Assembly: GCF_001426405.1 (NCBI RefSeq) | Contig: NZ_LMEP01000001.1 | Location: 745,241-809,240, forward strand | Source of the DNA: Streptomyces sp. Root1304 | Lineage (GTDB): Bacteria; Actinomycetota; Actinomycetes; Streptomycetales; Streptomycetaceae | Length of the DNA stretch: 64,000 nucleotides | Direction of reading: 5' to 3' | In this document: positions 47,237-54,724 of the stretch, piece after piece | Position numbering within the stretch: the first letter of the stretch is position 1 | Layout: each line of letters opens with the position of its first letter | Program-made: the position numbers and the translations under genes | The notes under the pieces: model-generated | What the model was told of the DNA's origin: nothing | Databases searched by the model: none | The model's input: only the letters and a program-made list of their open reading frames with translations

Positions 47237-47264
47237 ACGTTAGCGCCTGCGCAGCGGCTAACGT
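47237..47264. promoter_or_regulatory. Inverted repeat in divergent promoter
   Basis: Perfect 8-base arms ACGTTAGC and GCTAACGT around a GC-rich 12-base centre, exactly in the middle of the 72-base gap between the divergent HAAS-type and helicase-associated genes. It ends seven bases before the latter's ATG. Confidence 0.5.
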
Positions 47265-47271
47265 GGTCCGG

Positions 47272-49899
47272 ATGGGGATCGGTGAGCTCGACCGGGAGGC
47301 GCACGTGCCCGAGGTAACTGGTGCCGCCGCGGCGCCCCGCACACTCGCCGAGGCGCTGCGCGCGCGGGGCGACGAGGGGCTCGCCGCGCTGTTGCGGGCC
47401 CGGCCCGACCTGCTGGGGCCCGTGCCGAACGATCTGACGCAGCTGGCGACGCGCGCCGGGACGCGGGGTTCGGTGGTGCGGGCGCTGGAGCGGCTCGACC
47501 GGTTCGCCCTCCAGACGGCGGAGGCGCTGGCGGTGGCGCCGGACCCGGCCCCGTACCCCGTACTCCTGGCGCTGCTCACCGGCGACGAGGGGGACGCGAC
47601 GATCGAGGCGGCGCTGCCGGGCGCGGTGGCGTTGCTGCGCGAGCAGGCGCTCGTGTGGGGCGAGGACGACCGGCTGCGGCTGGTGCGGACGGCGCGGGAG
47701 CTGCTGGCGCCGTCGGCGCAGCATCCGTCGCCGACGGGGCTCGGGCCGACGGTGGCGGAGGCGACGTCGGGGATGTCGCCGGGCCGGGTGCAGGAGATCA
47801 TCGCGGCGGCGGGGCTCTCGGCGACGCACGATCCGGTGTCGGCGGTGCGGGTGCTGACGGAGTTGTTCACGGACCGGGTCCGGATGAGCGAGCTGCTCGA
47901 CACGGCGCCGCCGGACGCGCTGGCGGTCCTGGACCGGCTGGTGTGGGGTCCGCCGTACGGCGAGGTGACGGCGAAGCCGGCGCGGCCGGTGCAGTGGCTG
48001 CGGGACCGGGGGCTGCTGCTGCCGGTGTCGGCGCGGACGATGGTGCTGCCGCGTGAGGTGGCGCTGCATCTGCGGGGCGGTCGGGCGCACCGGGCGCCGG
48101 AGCCGCTGGCGCCGGAGCTGGGGGTGCAGCGCGAGTACCGCCCACAGGTTGTGGACAGTGCGGCGGCCGGGCAGGCGCAGCTGGCGCTCGCGACGGTCGA
48201 GGAGCTGCTGAAGTCCTGGGACCGGGGCGGGCCGCAGGTGCTGCGGGCGGGCGGTCTTTCGGTGCGGGATCTGCGGCGGACGGCGGCGGCGCTCGACGTC
48301 ACGGAGGAGACGGCCGCGTTCTGGCTGGAGCTCTGTTACGCGGCGGGGCTGCTGGCCTCGGACGGGGAGGCGGACGAGCGGTACGCGCCGACGCCGGCGT
48401 ACGACGACTGGCTGGACCTGCCGCCGGCGGAGCGCTGGTCGCTGCTGGTGGCGCCGTGGCTGACGGCGACGCGGACGGCGGGGCTGGTCGGCGGGCAGGA
48501 CGCGAAGGGGCGGGCGCTGTCGGCGCTCGGGCCGGAGCTGGACCGGGCGCCGGCGCCGGAGGTCCGGCACCGGGTGCTGGGGCTGCTGGCGACGCTGCCG
48601 CCGGGGTCGGCGGCGGACCCGGAGTCGCTGTTCGCGCGGCTCCGGTGGGAGCGGCCGCTGCGGGGCGCGGGGCAGGGCGGCCGGGCGCCGGAGCAGGTCG
48701 CGGGGGCGGGAGCGGGACCTGTCGGGGCCGGTGCGGTCGGGACGGGTGGCGTCGGGGCCGGTGGTTCCGCCGTACCGCCGCCGGCGCCCGGTGATCTGCG
48801 GTCGCGGCTCGCCCGCTGGACGCTGGCCGAGGCGGAGCTGCTGGGGCTCACGGGGCGGGGCGCCCTGTCGGGGCCCGCGCGGGCGCTGCTGAACCTGCCG
48901 CTGGCGGAGGCGGCGTCGGACGCCGAGCCGGGGGGCGGGGTCGAGCTGTCGGTGGCGGCCGGGCGGGCGGCGACGCTGCTCGCGCCGCTGCTGCCGGAGG
49001 CGGTCGACCACGTGCTCCTCCAGGCGGACCTGACGGCGGTGGCGCCGGGGCCGTTGCGGCGGCCGCTGGCGGACGCGCTCGCGGTGCTCGCGGACGTGGA
49101 GTCGAAGGGTGGCGCGACGGTCTACCGGTTCACGCCGGGGTCGGTGCGCCGGGCGCTCGACTCGGGGCGGACGGCGTCCGACCTGCACGAGTTCCTGAAG
49201 GCGCATTCCCGTACGCCGGTGCCGCAGCCACTCGCGTATCTGATCGACGACGTGGCGCGACGGCACGGGCATCTGCGGGTGGGGGCGGCGTCGGCGTACG
49301 TCCGATGCGACGACGACACGGTCCTCGGGGAGATCCTGGCCGACCGGCGTTCGGCGGCGCTGGGGCTGCGGAGGCTGGCGCCGACGGTGCTCGCGGCGCA
49401 GACGGACCCGGCGTCGCTGCTCGACGGGCTGCGGTCGATGGGGTACGCGCCGGCGGCGGAGTCGGCGGCGGGCGATGTGCTGATCACCAGGGCGGACGCG
49501 TACCGGACGGGCGCGCGGACGGCCCCGGTGCCGGTCCCGGACGGCCCGCCGGCCCCGGACGCGACGCTGCTGGGCGCGGCGGTACGGGCGATCCGGGCGG
49601 GCGACCGGGCGGCGACGGCGGTACGGAAGGAACCGGCGGCGGCCCCCACGGCGGCGGGCGCGCTGCCGCGCACCTCGGCGGCGGAGACGCTGGCGACGGT
49701 GCAGGCGGCGGCGATGACGGGCTCGGCGGTCTGGATCGGCTACGTGAACGCGGAGGGCGCGGCGAGCCAGCGGGTGATCGCCCCGGTCCGCGTGGAGGGC
49801 GGCTTCGTGACGGGCTACGACCACACGGCGGACGAGGTCCGCACGTACCCGCTGCACCGGATCACGGGGGTGGCGGAACTGGCGGACGACCAGGTGTGA
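47272..49899 (+). CDS. Helicase-associated domain protein (XPB/WYL-like C-terminus)
   Basis: An 875-residue protein without helicase ATP motifs. Its C-terminal part (VRCDDDTVLGEILADRRSAA, LLDGLRSMGYAP and the final WYL-like strands SAVWIGYVNAEGAASQRVIAPVRVEG) corresponds to the helicase-associated domain found next to XPB-type helicases in actinobacteria. The N-terminal 500 residues are Ala/Leu-rich helices with several winged-helix-like parts. The start is ATG 47272. The XPB-type helicase gene lies about 2.3 kb downstream in the same direction, and the two may act together in repair; no experiment known to me assigns this role. Confidence 0.8.
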   Translation: MGIGELDREAHVPEVTGAAAAPRTLAEALRARGDEGLAALLRARPDLLGPVPNDLTQLATRAGTRGSVVRALERLDRFALQTAEALAVAPDPAPYPVLLALLTGDEGDATIEAALPGAVALLREQALVWGEDDRLRLVRTARELLAPSAQHPSPTGLGPTVAEATSGMSPGRVQEIIAAAGLSATHDPVSAVRVLTELFTDRVRMSELLDTAPPDALAVLDRLVWGPPYGEVTAKPARPVQWLRDRGLLLPVSARTMVLPREVALHLRGGRAHRAPEPLAPELGVQREYRPQVVDSAAAGQAQLALATVEELLKSWDRGGPQVLRAGGLSVRDLRRTAAALDVTEETAAFWLELCYAAGLLASDGEADERYAPTPAYDDWLDLPPAERWSLLVAPWLTATRTAGLVGGQDAKGRALSALGPELDRAPAPEVRHRVLGLLATLPPGSAADPESLFARLRWERPLRGAGQGGRAPEQVAGAGAGPVGAGAVGTGGVGAGGSAVPPPAPGDLRSRLARWTLAEAELLGLTGRGALSGPARALLNLPLAEAASDAEPGGGVELSVAAGRAATLLAPLLPEAVDHVLLQADLTAVAPGPLRRPLADALAVLADVESKGGATVYRFTPGSVRRALDSGRTASDLHEFLKAHSRTPVPQPLAYLIDDVARRHGHLRVGAASAYVRCDDDTVLGEILADRRSAALGLRRLAPTVLAAQTDPASLLDGLRSMGYAPAAESAAGDVLITRADAYRTGARTAPVPVPDGPPAPDATLLGAAVRAIRAGDRAATAVRKEPAAAPTAAGALPRTSAAETLATVQAAAMTGSAVWIGYVNAEGAASQRVIAPVRVEGGFVTGYDHTADEVRTYPLHRITGVAELADDQV

Positions 49900-49911
49900 G
49901 GGCGGTCCGGG

Positions 49912-50292
49912 TCAGGAGTGGACGTTCCCGGTCAGGAGCATGACGAAGAAGACCGTCGAGCCGACACCGATGAGCAGCCCCGGGTATCCCGCCGCCAGGC
50001 CGCACGCCACGACCGCGAGGTTGATCCGGGCCTGACGGCGCCGCCGTGTCCGGGCAAGGCACCAGCTCGGCACGACGGCGGCGAAGGGCAGCAGGAAACC
50101 GCTGATCAAGAGGACGGGGAGGGCGGTGAGCATGTCCATCGCCGCCACGGCCATCAGCGACAGGAGAGGCGAGAGCAGGGTCGCCGCGAGCGGCGGCACC
50201 CACCAGCGGGGGTCGGCTTCGTCGCCGGGGCCGGAGGCGGCGGCGGTCGGGGCGGGGGCGCCGGAGGCGGAAGGCCGGAGGCTGTTCGTCAT
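49912..50292 (-). CDS. Small membrane protein, TGAGTAC-controlled
   Basis: A 126-residue protein with an Ala/Pro-rich leader and three hydrophobic helices (LAATLLSPLLSLMAVAAMDM, ALPVLLISGFLLPFAAVVP and the last near the C-terminus). Not recognised as a known family. The ATG at 50292 lies 43 bases from a pair of TGAGTAC motifs, the same distance as for the gene at 53930. Function unknown. Confidence 0.7.
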   Translation of the reverse strand: MTNSLRPSASGAPAPTAAASGPGDEADPRWWVPPLAATLLSPLLSLMAVAAMDMLTALPVLLISGFLLPFAAVVPSWCLARTRRRRQARINLAVVACGLAAGYPGLLIGVGSTVFFVMLLTGNVHS

Positions 50293-50335
50293 GCCCCCAT
50301 CCCACCCGAGCCCTGCCGCCCGCCCCACCGCACAC

Positions 50336-50364
50336 GTACTCAACCGGCACGGATCCGGTACTCA
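50336..50364 (-). promoter_or_regulatory. Two direct TGAGTAC repeats, 22 bases apart
   Basis: On the minus strand TGAGTAC occurs at 50364-50358 and again at 50342-50336, exactly 22 bases apart (two helical turns), with the nearer copy starting 50 bases before the membrane protein ATG. The sites overlap the last codons and stop of the upstream 81-residue gene. The same arrangement occurs at 54304-54332. Confidence 0.65.
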
Positions 50365-50585
50365 CACCCGGCGGACGCCCCGACGCCCTCTCGGCGACTG
50401 ACGCGTTCCGGGGCAACCAGCCATTCCGGGCCGCCGCCCGCAGCCCGCAGGAACGCCATGGGCCGCCTCCGGCGTCGGCCGGGAAGCTCGGCGGGGTCCT
50501 CGTAGTCCGGAATCACGTCGCGCAGGATGCCGACCCGCCCGGCAGCGTCCCGGACCGGTGCGCCGATGTCCGCCGGGGTGACCAT
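50340..50585 (-). CDS. Small hypothetical protein, 81 residues
   Basis: Cytoplasmic, basic. It reads MVTPADIGAPVRDAAGRVGI and later RRRPMAFLRAAGGGPEWLVA, the pattern of short proteins found next to XRE regulators in Streptomyces. Its ATG shares a base with the upstream gene's TGA (TGATG), so translation is coupled. The other end contains the TGAGTAC motifs of the next gene. Function unknown. Confidence 0.7.
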   Translation of the reverse strand: MVTPADIGAPVRDAAGRVGILRDVIPDYEDPAELPGRRRRRPMAFLRAAGGGPEWLVAPERVSRREGVGASAGCEYRIRAG

Positions 50586-50779
50586 CAGTGGCCCTCGGGG
50601 TGGCGGCGCATGAAGACGTTGCAGTCGGTGACGGTCGTCCAGTCGCCGACCGCTCGAGCACGGCTCCGCACGGCGGCGAGTTCGACACGTCCCGCGCATC
50701 CCTCGACGGGCGCCGGTTCGCGCCCGAGGTCCAGGGGAAGTTCGATCGGCGGGGCGCTGTAGCGCGCGGGTTCGGTCAT
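50585..50779 (-). CDS. Small hypothetical protein, 64 residues
   Basis: It reads MTEPARYSAPPIELPLDLGR onward and ends DWTTVTDCNVFMRRHPEGH. Soluble, no motif. It is the first gene of a two-gene unit divergent from the XRE/DUF5919 regulator, and is coupled to the next gene by TGATG. Likely a small partner of that regulator; no function can be assigned. Confidence 0.65.
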   Translation of the reverse strand: MTEPARYSAPPIELPLDLGREPAPVEGCAGRVELAAVRSRARAVGDWTTVTDCNVFMRRHPEGH

Positions 50780-50821
50780 GACGGGATCGTCGCGCCGGTC
50801 ATCAGGACGGAGGAACCTCGT

Positions 50822-50864
50822 ACGTTCCCCACTTTGGGACGTCCCGCAGACGGTAGAACGTCCC
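50822..50864. promoter_or_regulatory. Triple ACGTYCC sites in XRE divergent promoter
   Basis: ACGTTCCCC (50822), ACGTCCC (50839, within the palindrome GGGACGTCCC) and ACGTCCC (50858) are spaced by 17 and 19 bases between the divergent XRE and small-protein genes. They are the natural candidate operators for the XRE regulator. Confidence 0.55.
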
Positions 50865-50896
50865 GTGAAGTGTCCGGAAAGCCGAGGGAGCACATC

Positions 50897-51637
50897 ATGG
50901 CGAACGAGCGGCTTCGAGCCGTCATGGAGACGGGCGGCTGGACACACGCGGCCCTCGCGGACATCACCGGCGTCGATCCGAAGTCGGTCGAACGATGGGT
51001 CAATCTCGGGCGGACTCCCCGTCGGGCAACCGCGCTCCAGGCAGCGGAGGCTCTGGGGGAGGACGTGCACGCTCTGTGGCCTGCACTCCGGCAAGCCCGT
51101 GCCGCAGCAGCAGTCAGCCCCGAACTCGTCGCACTGTACGGCCAGCGTGCAGACCTCCCGGTGTCGGTGTTTGTCGAGCTCCTCTCTCAGGCGCGGCAAC
51201 ACATCGACGTGCTGGTCTACGCGGCCGTCTTCCTGCACGAGGCGTACCCGCGCCTCAACGACCTCCTGCGCGAACGGGCGGACGACGGGTGTGCGATTCG
51301 CGTCGCGGTGGGAGACGCGGACGCCCCGAACGTCCAGCAGCGCGGTCGGGAGGAAAGATTCGGGCACGGCATCGAGTCCCGCTGCCGTCTCGCGTTCCTG
51401 CACTACCAGCCTCTCGCGGACGTGCCCGGAATCGAGCTGCGCACGCACGGAACCACGCTCTACAACAGCGTGTACCGCGCCGACGATCACATGCTGGTCA
51501 ACGCGCACGTGTGGGGCGTGAACGCCTACGGGGCACCCGTGTGGCACCTGCGGCGTCACAGCAGCGGCGGCATGTTCGACACCTACGCGGGGAGCTTCGA
51601 CGCCGTATGGCAGAACGCCCGGCCCATGGAAGGGTGA
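50897..51637 (+). CDS. XRE family regulator with DUF5919 domain
   Basis: A 246-residue protein. Residues 1-70 hold an XRE-like HTH (METGGWTHAALADITGVDPK, SVERWVNLGRTPRRATALQA). The remaining 170 residues fit DUF5919, a PLD-like domain without apparent HKD motifs (VSVFVELLSQARQHIDVLVY and HTTLYNSVYRADDHMLVN-like stretch near the end). The ATG at 50897 begins right before the HTH. It is divergent from two coupled small genes and followed by a Nudix gene. It may sense a ligand, as DUF5919 is uncharacterised. Confidence 0.8.
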   Translation: MANERLRAVMETGGWTHAALADITGVDPKSVERWVNLGRTPRRATALQAAEALGEDVHALWPALRQARAAAAVSPELVALYGQRADLPVSVFVELLSQARQHIDVLVYAAVFLHEAYPRLNDLLRERADDGCAIRVAVGDADAPNVQQRGREERFGHGIESRCRLAFLHYQPLADVPGIELRTHGTTLYNSVYRADDHMLVNAHVWGVNAYGAPVWHLRRHSSGGMFDTYAGSFDAVWQNARPMEG

Positions 51638-51642
51638 GCGTC

Positions 51643-52113
51643 GTGTCTCGAACCGAGTTCTACGACGACCCCGCCGCCCCCGACCCCAACAGCCTCGTCG
51701 TCGCCGCCTCCGCCGTCGTCACCGACGCGCACGGGCGTCTGCTGCTCCAGCTGCGGCGGGACAACGGTCTGTGGGCGCTGCCCGGCGGGGCGATGGACAT
51801 GGGGGATTCGCTGCCCGGTACGGCCGTGCGGGAGGTCAAGGAGGAGACCGGGCTCGATGTCGAGGTCACCGGGCTCGTCGGTACGTACACCGATCCCCGG
51901 CACGTCATCGCCTACAGCGACGGAGAGGTCCGCCGCCAGTTCAACGTGTGTTTCACCGCCCGGATCGTGGGCGGGGACCTGGCCGTCTCGGAAGAGAGCA
52001 CGGAGCTCCGCTTCGTGGCCCCCGAAGAACTCGACTCGCTTCCCATGCACCACACACAACGGCTACGGATCCGGCACTTCCTCGAGCGGCGGCGGGATCC
52101 CTACCTGGGCTAG
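51643..52113 (+). CDS. Nudix hydrolase
   Basis: A 156-residue Nudix protein. The box GGAMDMGDSLPGTAVREVKE and ETGLDV fits Gx5Ex7REUxEExGU with Gly-Asp replacing the usual Gly-Glu at the first acidic position. Substrates are nucleoside-diphosphate derivatives. GTG 51643 is chosen because GGAAGGG lies eight bases before it; GTG 51634, overlapping the XRE stop (GTGA), is the alternative. Either way it is cotranscribed with the XRE gene. Confidence 0.88.
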   Translation: MSRTEFYDDPAAPDPNSLVVAASAVVTDAHGRLLLQLRRDNGLWALPGGAMDMGDSLPGTAVREVKEETGLDVEVTGLVGTYTDPRHVIAYSDGEVRRQFNVCFTARIVGGDLAVSEESTELRFVAPEELDSLPMHHTQRLRIRHFLERRRDPYLG

Positions 52114-52206
52114 AAGCCCTCAGGGGCCTCCGGCCGGCGCGCGTGTCGGGCACACTGGAGGATTGGCCGTTATGGGGACGGCACGGTGTCGGAAGGACCT
52201 GATCGC

Positions 52207-53847
52207 GTGAACGGACCTCTTATCGTCCAGAGTGACAAGACGCTGCTCCTGGAGGTCGACCACGAGCTCGCCGAGGCGTGTCGGCGGGTCATCGCGCCCT
52301 TTGCCGAGCTGGAGCGGGCTCCCGAGCACATTCACACCTATCGGCTGACGCCCCTCGGGCTGTGGAACGCGCGGGCCGCCGGGCACGACGCCGAGCAGGT
52401 CGTCGACGCGCTCGTCGAGTACTCCCGCTACCCCGTGCCCCACGCCCTCCTCGTCGACATCGCCGAGACCATGGCCCGCTACGGGCGCCTCACCCTCTCC
52501 AAGCACCCCACCCACGGGCTCGTCCTGACCAGCACCGACCGGCCGGTCCTCGAGGAGATCCTGCGGTCGCGGAAGGTGCAGCCGCTGGTCGGGGAGCGGA
52601 TCGACGCCGACACCGTCGCCGTCCACCCCTCCGAGCGCGGACAGATCAAGCAGACGCTGCTCAAGCTGGGCTGGCCGGCCGAGGACCTCGCCGGGTACGT
52701 CGACGGCGAGGCCCACCGGATCGATCTCGCCGAGGACGGCTGGTCCCTGCGGCCGTACCAGAAGCAGGCCGTCGAGGGCTTCTGGCACGGTGGCTCCGGC
52801 GTCGTCGTCCTGCCGTGTGGTGCCGGGAAGACGCTGGTCGGGGCCGGTGCGATGGCCCAGGCCAAGGCGACCACGCTCATCCTGGTCACCAACACCGTCT
52901 CCGCCCGCCAGTGGAAGAGCGAGCTGGTGAAGCGCACCTCGCTGACCGAGGACGAGATCGGCGAGTACAGCGGTACGAAGAAGGAGATCCGGCCGGTCAC
53001 CATCGCCACGTACCAGGTGCTCACCACCCGGCGGAAGGGCGTCTACCCCCACCTGGAGCTCTTCGACTCCCGTGACTGGGGACTCATCGTCTACGACGAG
53101 GTCCACCTGCTTCCCGCGCCCGTCTTCAAGTTCACCGCCGACCTCCAGGCCCGGCGGCGGCTCGGGCTCACCGCCACCCTCGTCCGCGAGGACGGGCGCG
53201 AGTCCGACGTCTTCTCCCTCATCGGGCCCAAGCGGTTCGACGCCCCCTGGAAGGAGATCGAGGCGCAGGGCTACATCGCGCCCGCCGACTGCGTCGAGGT
53301 CCGCGTCAACCTGACCGACTCCGAGCGGCTCGCCTACGCCACCGCCGAGGCCGAGGAGAAGTACCGCTTCTGCGCCACCACGGCGACCAAGCGGAAGGTC
53401 ACCGAGGCCCTGGTGAAGAAGTTCGAGGGGCAGCAGATCCTCGTCATCGGCCAGTACATCGACCAGCTCGACGAGCTCGGCGAGCACCTCGACGCCCCCG
53501 TCATCAAGGGCGAGACCCCGAACGCGCAGCGCGAGAAGCTCTTCGACGCCTTCCGCACCGGCGAGATCAGCGTCCTCGTCGTGTCGAAGGTCGCCAACTT
53601 CTCCATCGACCTGCCCGAGGCCACCGTCGCCATCCAGGTGTCCGGCACCTTCGGCTCCCGCCAGGAGGAGGCACAGCGCCTCGGCCGTGTCCTCCGGCCG
53701 AAGGCCGACGGCCACCAGGCGCACTTCTACTCGGTCGTCGCCCGCGACACCATCGACCAGGACTTCGCCGCCCACCGGCAGCGGTTCCTCGCCGAGCAGG
53801 GGTACGCCTACCGGATCGTCGACGCGGACGAACTGCTCGCGCCGTAG
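52207..53847 (+). CDS. XPB/Ssl2-type DNA helicase
   Basis: A 546-residue superfamily 2 helicase. An N-terminal damage-recognition-like domain is followed by RecA1 with LRPYQKQAVEGFWHGGSG, Walker A PCGAGKT (Lys 208), DEVH (Asp 297) and GLTATLVREDGRE; RecA2 has VIGQYIDQLDELG and GSRQEEAQRLGRVLRPK (arginine finger). Bacterial XPB unwinds DNA 3' to 5' with ATP and is tied to repair or transcription. GTG 52207 is preferred since GGAAGG lies 12 bases upstream. Confidence 0.92.
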   Translation: MNGPLIVQSDKTLLLEVDHELAEACRRVIAPFAELERAPEHIHTYRLTPLGLWNARAAGHDAEQVVDALVEYSRYPVPHALLVDIAETMARYGRLTLSKHPTHGLVLTSTDRPVLEEILRSRKVQPLVGERIDADTVAVHPSERGQIKQTLLKLGWPAEDLAGYVDGEAHRIDLAEDGWSLRPYQKQAVEGFWHGGSGVVVLPCGAGKTLVGAGAMAQAKATTLILVTNTVSARQWKSELVKRTSLTEDEIGEYSGTKKEIRPVTIATYQVLTTRRKGVYPHLELFDSRDWGLIVYDEVHLLPAPVFKFTADLQARRRLGLTATLVREDGRESDVFSLIGPKRFDAPWKEIEAQGYIAPADCVEVRVNLTDSERLAYATAEAEEKYRFCATTATKRKVTEALVKKFEGQQILVIGQYIDQLDELGEHLDAPVIKGETPNAQREKLFDAFRTGEISVLVVSKVANFSIDLPEATVAIQVSGTFGSRQEEAQRLGRVLRPKADGHQAHFYSVVARDTIDQDFAAHRQRFLAEQGYAYRIVDADELLAP

Positions 53848-53910
53848 CCGCCCCGCCCCGTACGGGCTCCGCCCCGCCCCGTACGGGCTCCGCCCCGCCC
53901 CGTACGGGGC
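53848..53910. repeat. Three 21-base tandem repeats
   Basis: Two perfect copies and one nearly perfect copy of CCGCCCCGCCCCGTACGGGCT immediately follow the XPB stop codon. CCCCGTACGGGG in the last copy is symmetrical. It lies where the helicase and convergent membrane protein genes should be terminated. Confidence 0.85.
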
Positions 53911-53929
53911 CGGGCCCGGCCTCGCGCGC

Positions 53930-54259
53930 TCAGTCCATCAGCGCGAGGAGCGGACCCGCGGCCCCCAGGGCGTACTGGGCGACCACCAGGCCCTTACGGG
54001 GGCCGATCAGCGCCGCCACGCCCGTGGCGGCGCCCAGGCCCACGGCCCAGAAGCCGGCCGCCATGAAGCCGTCGTCGACGCCGTCCCCGTCGACGGCGTC
54101 GAGGAGTCCCAGGGCGCCCGTCACCACCAGGCACACCGCGAGGAAGAGGAACCCGCCCGCTGCGGTGAAGCGGAGGGCCCGGGTGCTGGGGCCCGTGGCC
54201 GGGGTGCCGGTGGTCGCGGTCGCGGCGGGCTCGGTGCTCGTGGCGGGCTTCGTCGTCAT
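53930..54259 (-). CDS. Small membrane protein, TGAGTAC-controlled
   Basis: A 109-residue protein with a Thr/Ala-rich cytoplasmic N-terminus and three hydrophobic stretches (FLFLAVCLVVTGALGLL, FMAAGFWAVGLGAATGVAAL and VVAQYALGAAGPLLALM). Not a recognised family. The ATG at 54259 is 51 bases from the near TGAGTAC copy, matching the arrangement at the 49912 gene. Function unknown. Confidence 0.7.
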   Translation of the reverse strand: MTTKPATSTEPAATATTGTPATGPSTRALRFTAAGGFLFLAVCLVVTGALGLLDAVDGDGVDDGFMAAGFWAVGLGAATGVAALIGPRKGLVVAQYALGAAGPLLALMD

Positions 54260-54303
54260 GTGCCGATCACATCAGCGCTCCCCCGGCGCCCACAGCCGTG
54301 CGC

Positions 54304-54332
54304 GTACTCAGTCCGGGCCCGGCGCGTACTCA
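54304..54332 (-). promoter_or_regulatory. Two direct TGAGTAC repeats, 22 bases apart
   Basis: On the minus strand TGAGTAC stands at 54332-54326 and 54310-54304, spaced 22 bases, with the near copy starting 51 bases before the membrane protein ATG. Both copies continue as TGAGTACGCGC. The near copy contains the stop codon of the upstream small gene. Confidence 0.65.
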
Positions 54333-54496
54333 GGTCGCGGGTTCCGCACGCCCGCCTCCGGTGGGCCGTAGTCGCCGAGGAGGGTCACGGCGGCCGCCGC
54401 GCCGCCGAAGGCGCGTATCGCGCGCAACGCCGTGCCGAGGGGGCGGACGCGGGGGCGGGGGACGGTGGTCACGAGGGTGAAGGTCGTCGCGGTCAT
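54308..54496 (-). CDS. Small hypothetical protein, 62 residues
   Basis: It reads MTATTFTLVTTVPRPRVRPL then GTALRAIRAFGGAAAAVTLL and ends GVRNPRPEYAPGPD. Arg-rich with one moderately hydrophobic segment. It ends inside the TGAGTAC promoter element of the next gene, like the 81-residue gene at 50340. Coding is supported by codon bias but no family is known. Confidence 0.55.
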   Translation of the reverse strand: MTATTFTLVTTVPRPRVRPLGTALRAIRAFGGAAAAVTLLGDYGPPEAGVRNPRPEYAPGPD

Positions 54497-54724
54497 GCCT
54501 CCATCATCGAATTCGGACATTACGAACACATCGCCCTGGGGGTGGAATCCGGGTCCCCCTCACGTCGGACCCCACCCCCTAGGGGTTCCGTGGTTCGCCC
54601 GGCCGCCCGGCCGGAGTTACACTTCTCGGCTTCCCCGCTTCCCGTTCGTGGAGCGCCGCCGTCCGGTCGGAAACCGGCGGCCACCTTGTCGTGTCCGCGT
54701 ATCCACCTGCCCGGAGGCCTCACT

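Noticed and set aside
54530-54724. Rifamycin-associated element before the HelD-like gene
   Set aside because: No sequence close to the recalled GGGGCTTGC-type palindrome is present; only a GGGGGTGG/CCACCCCC stem near 54537-54583.
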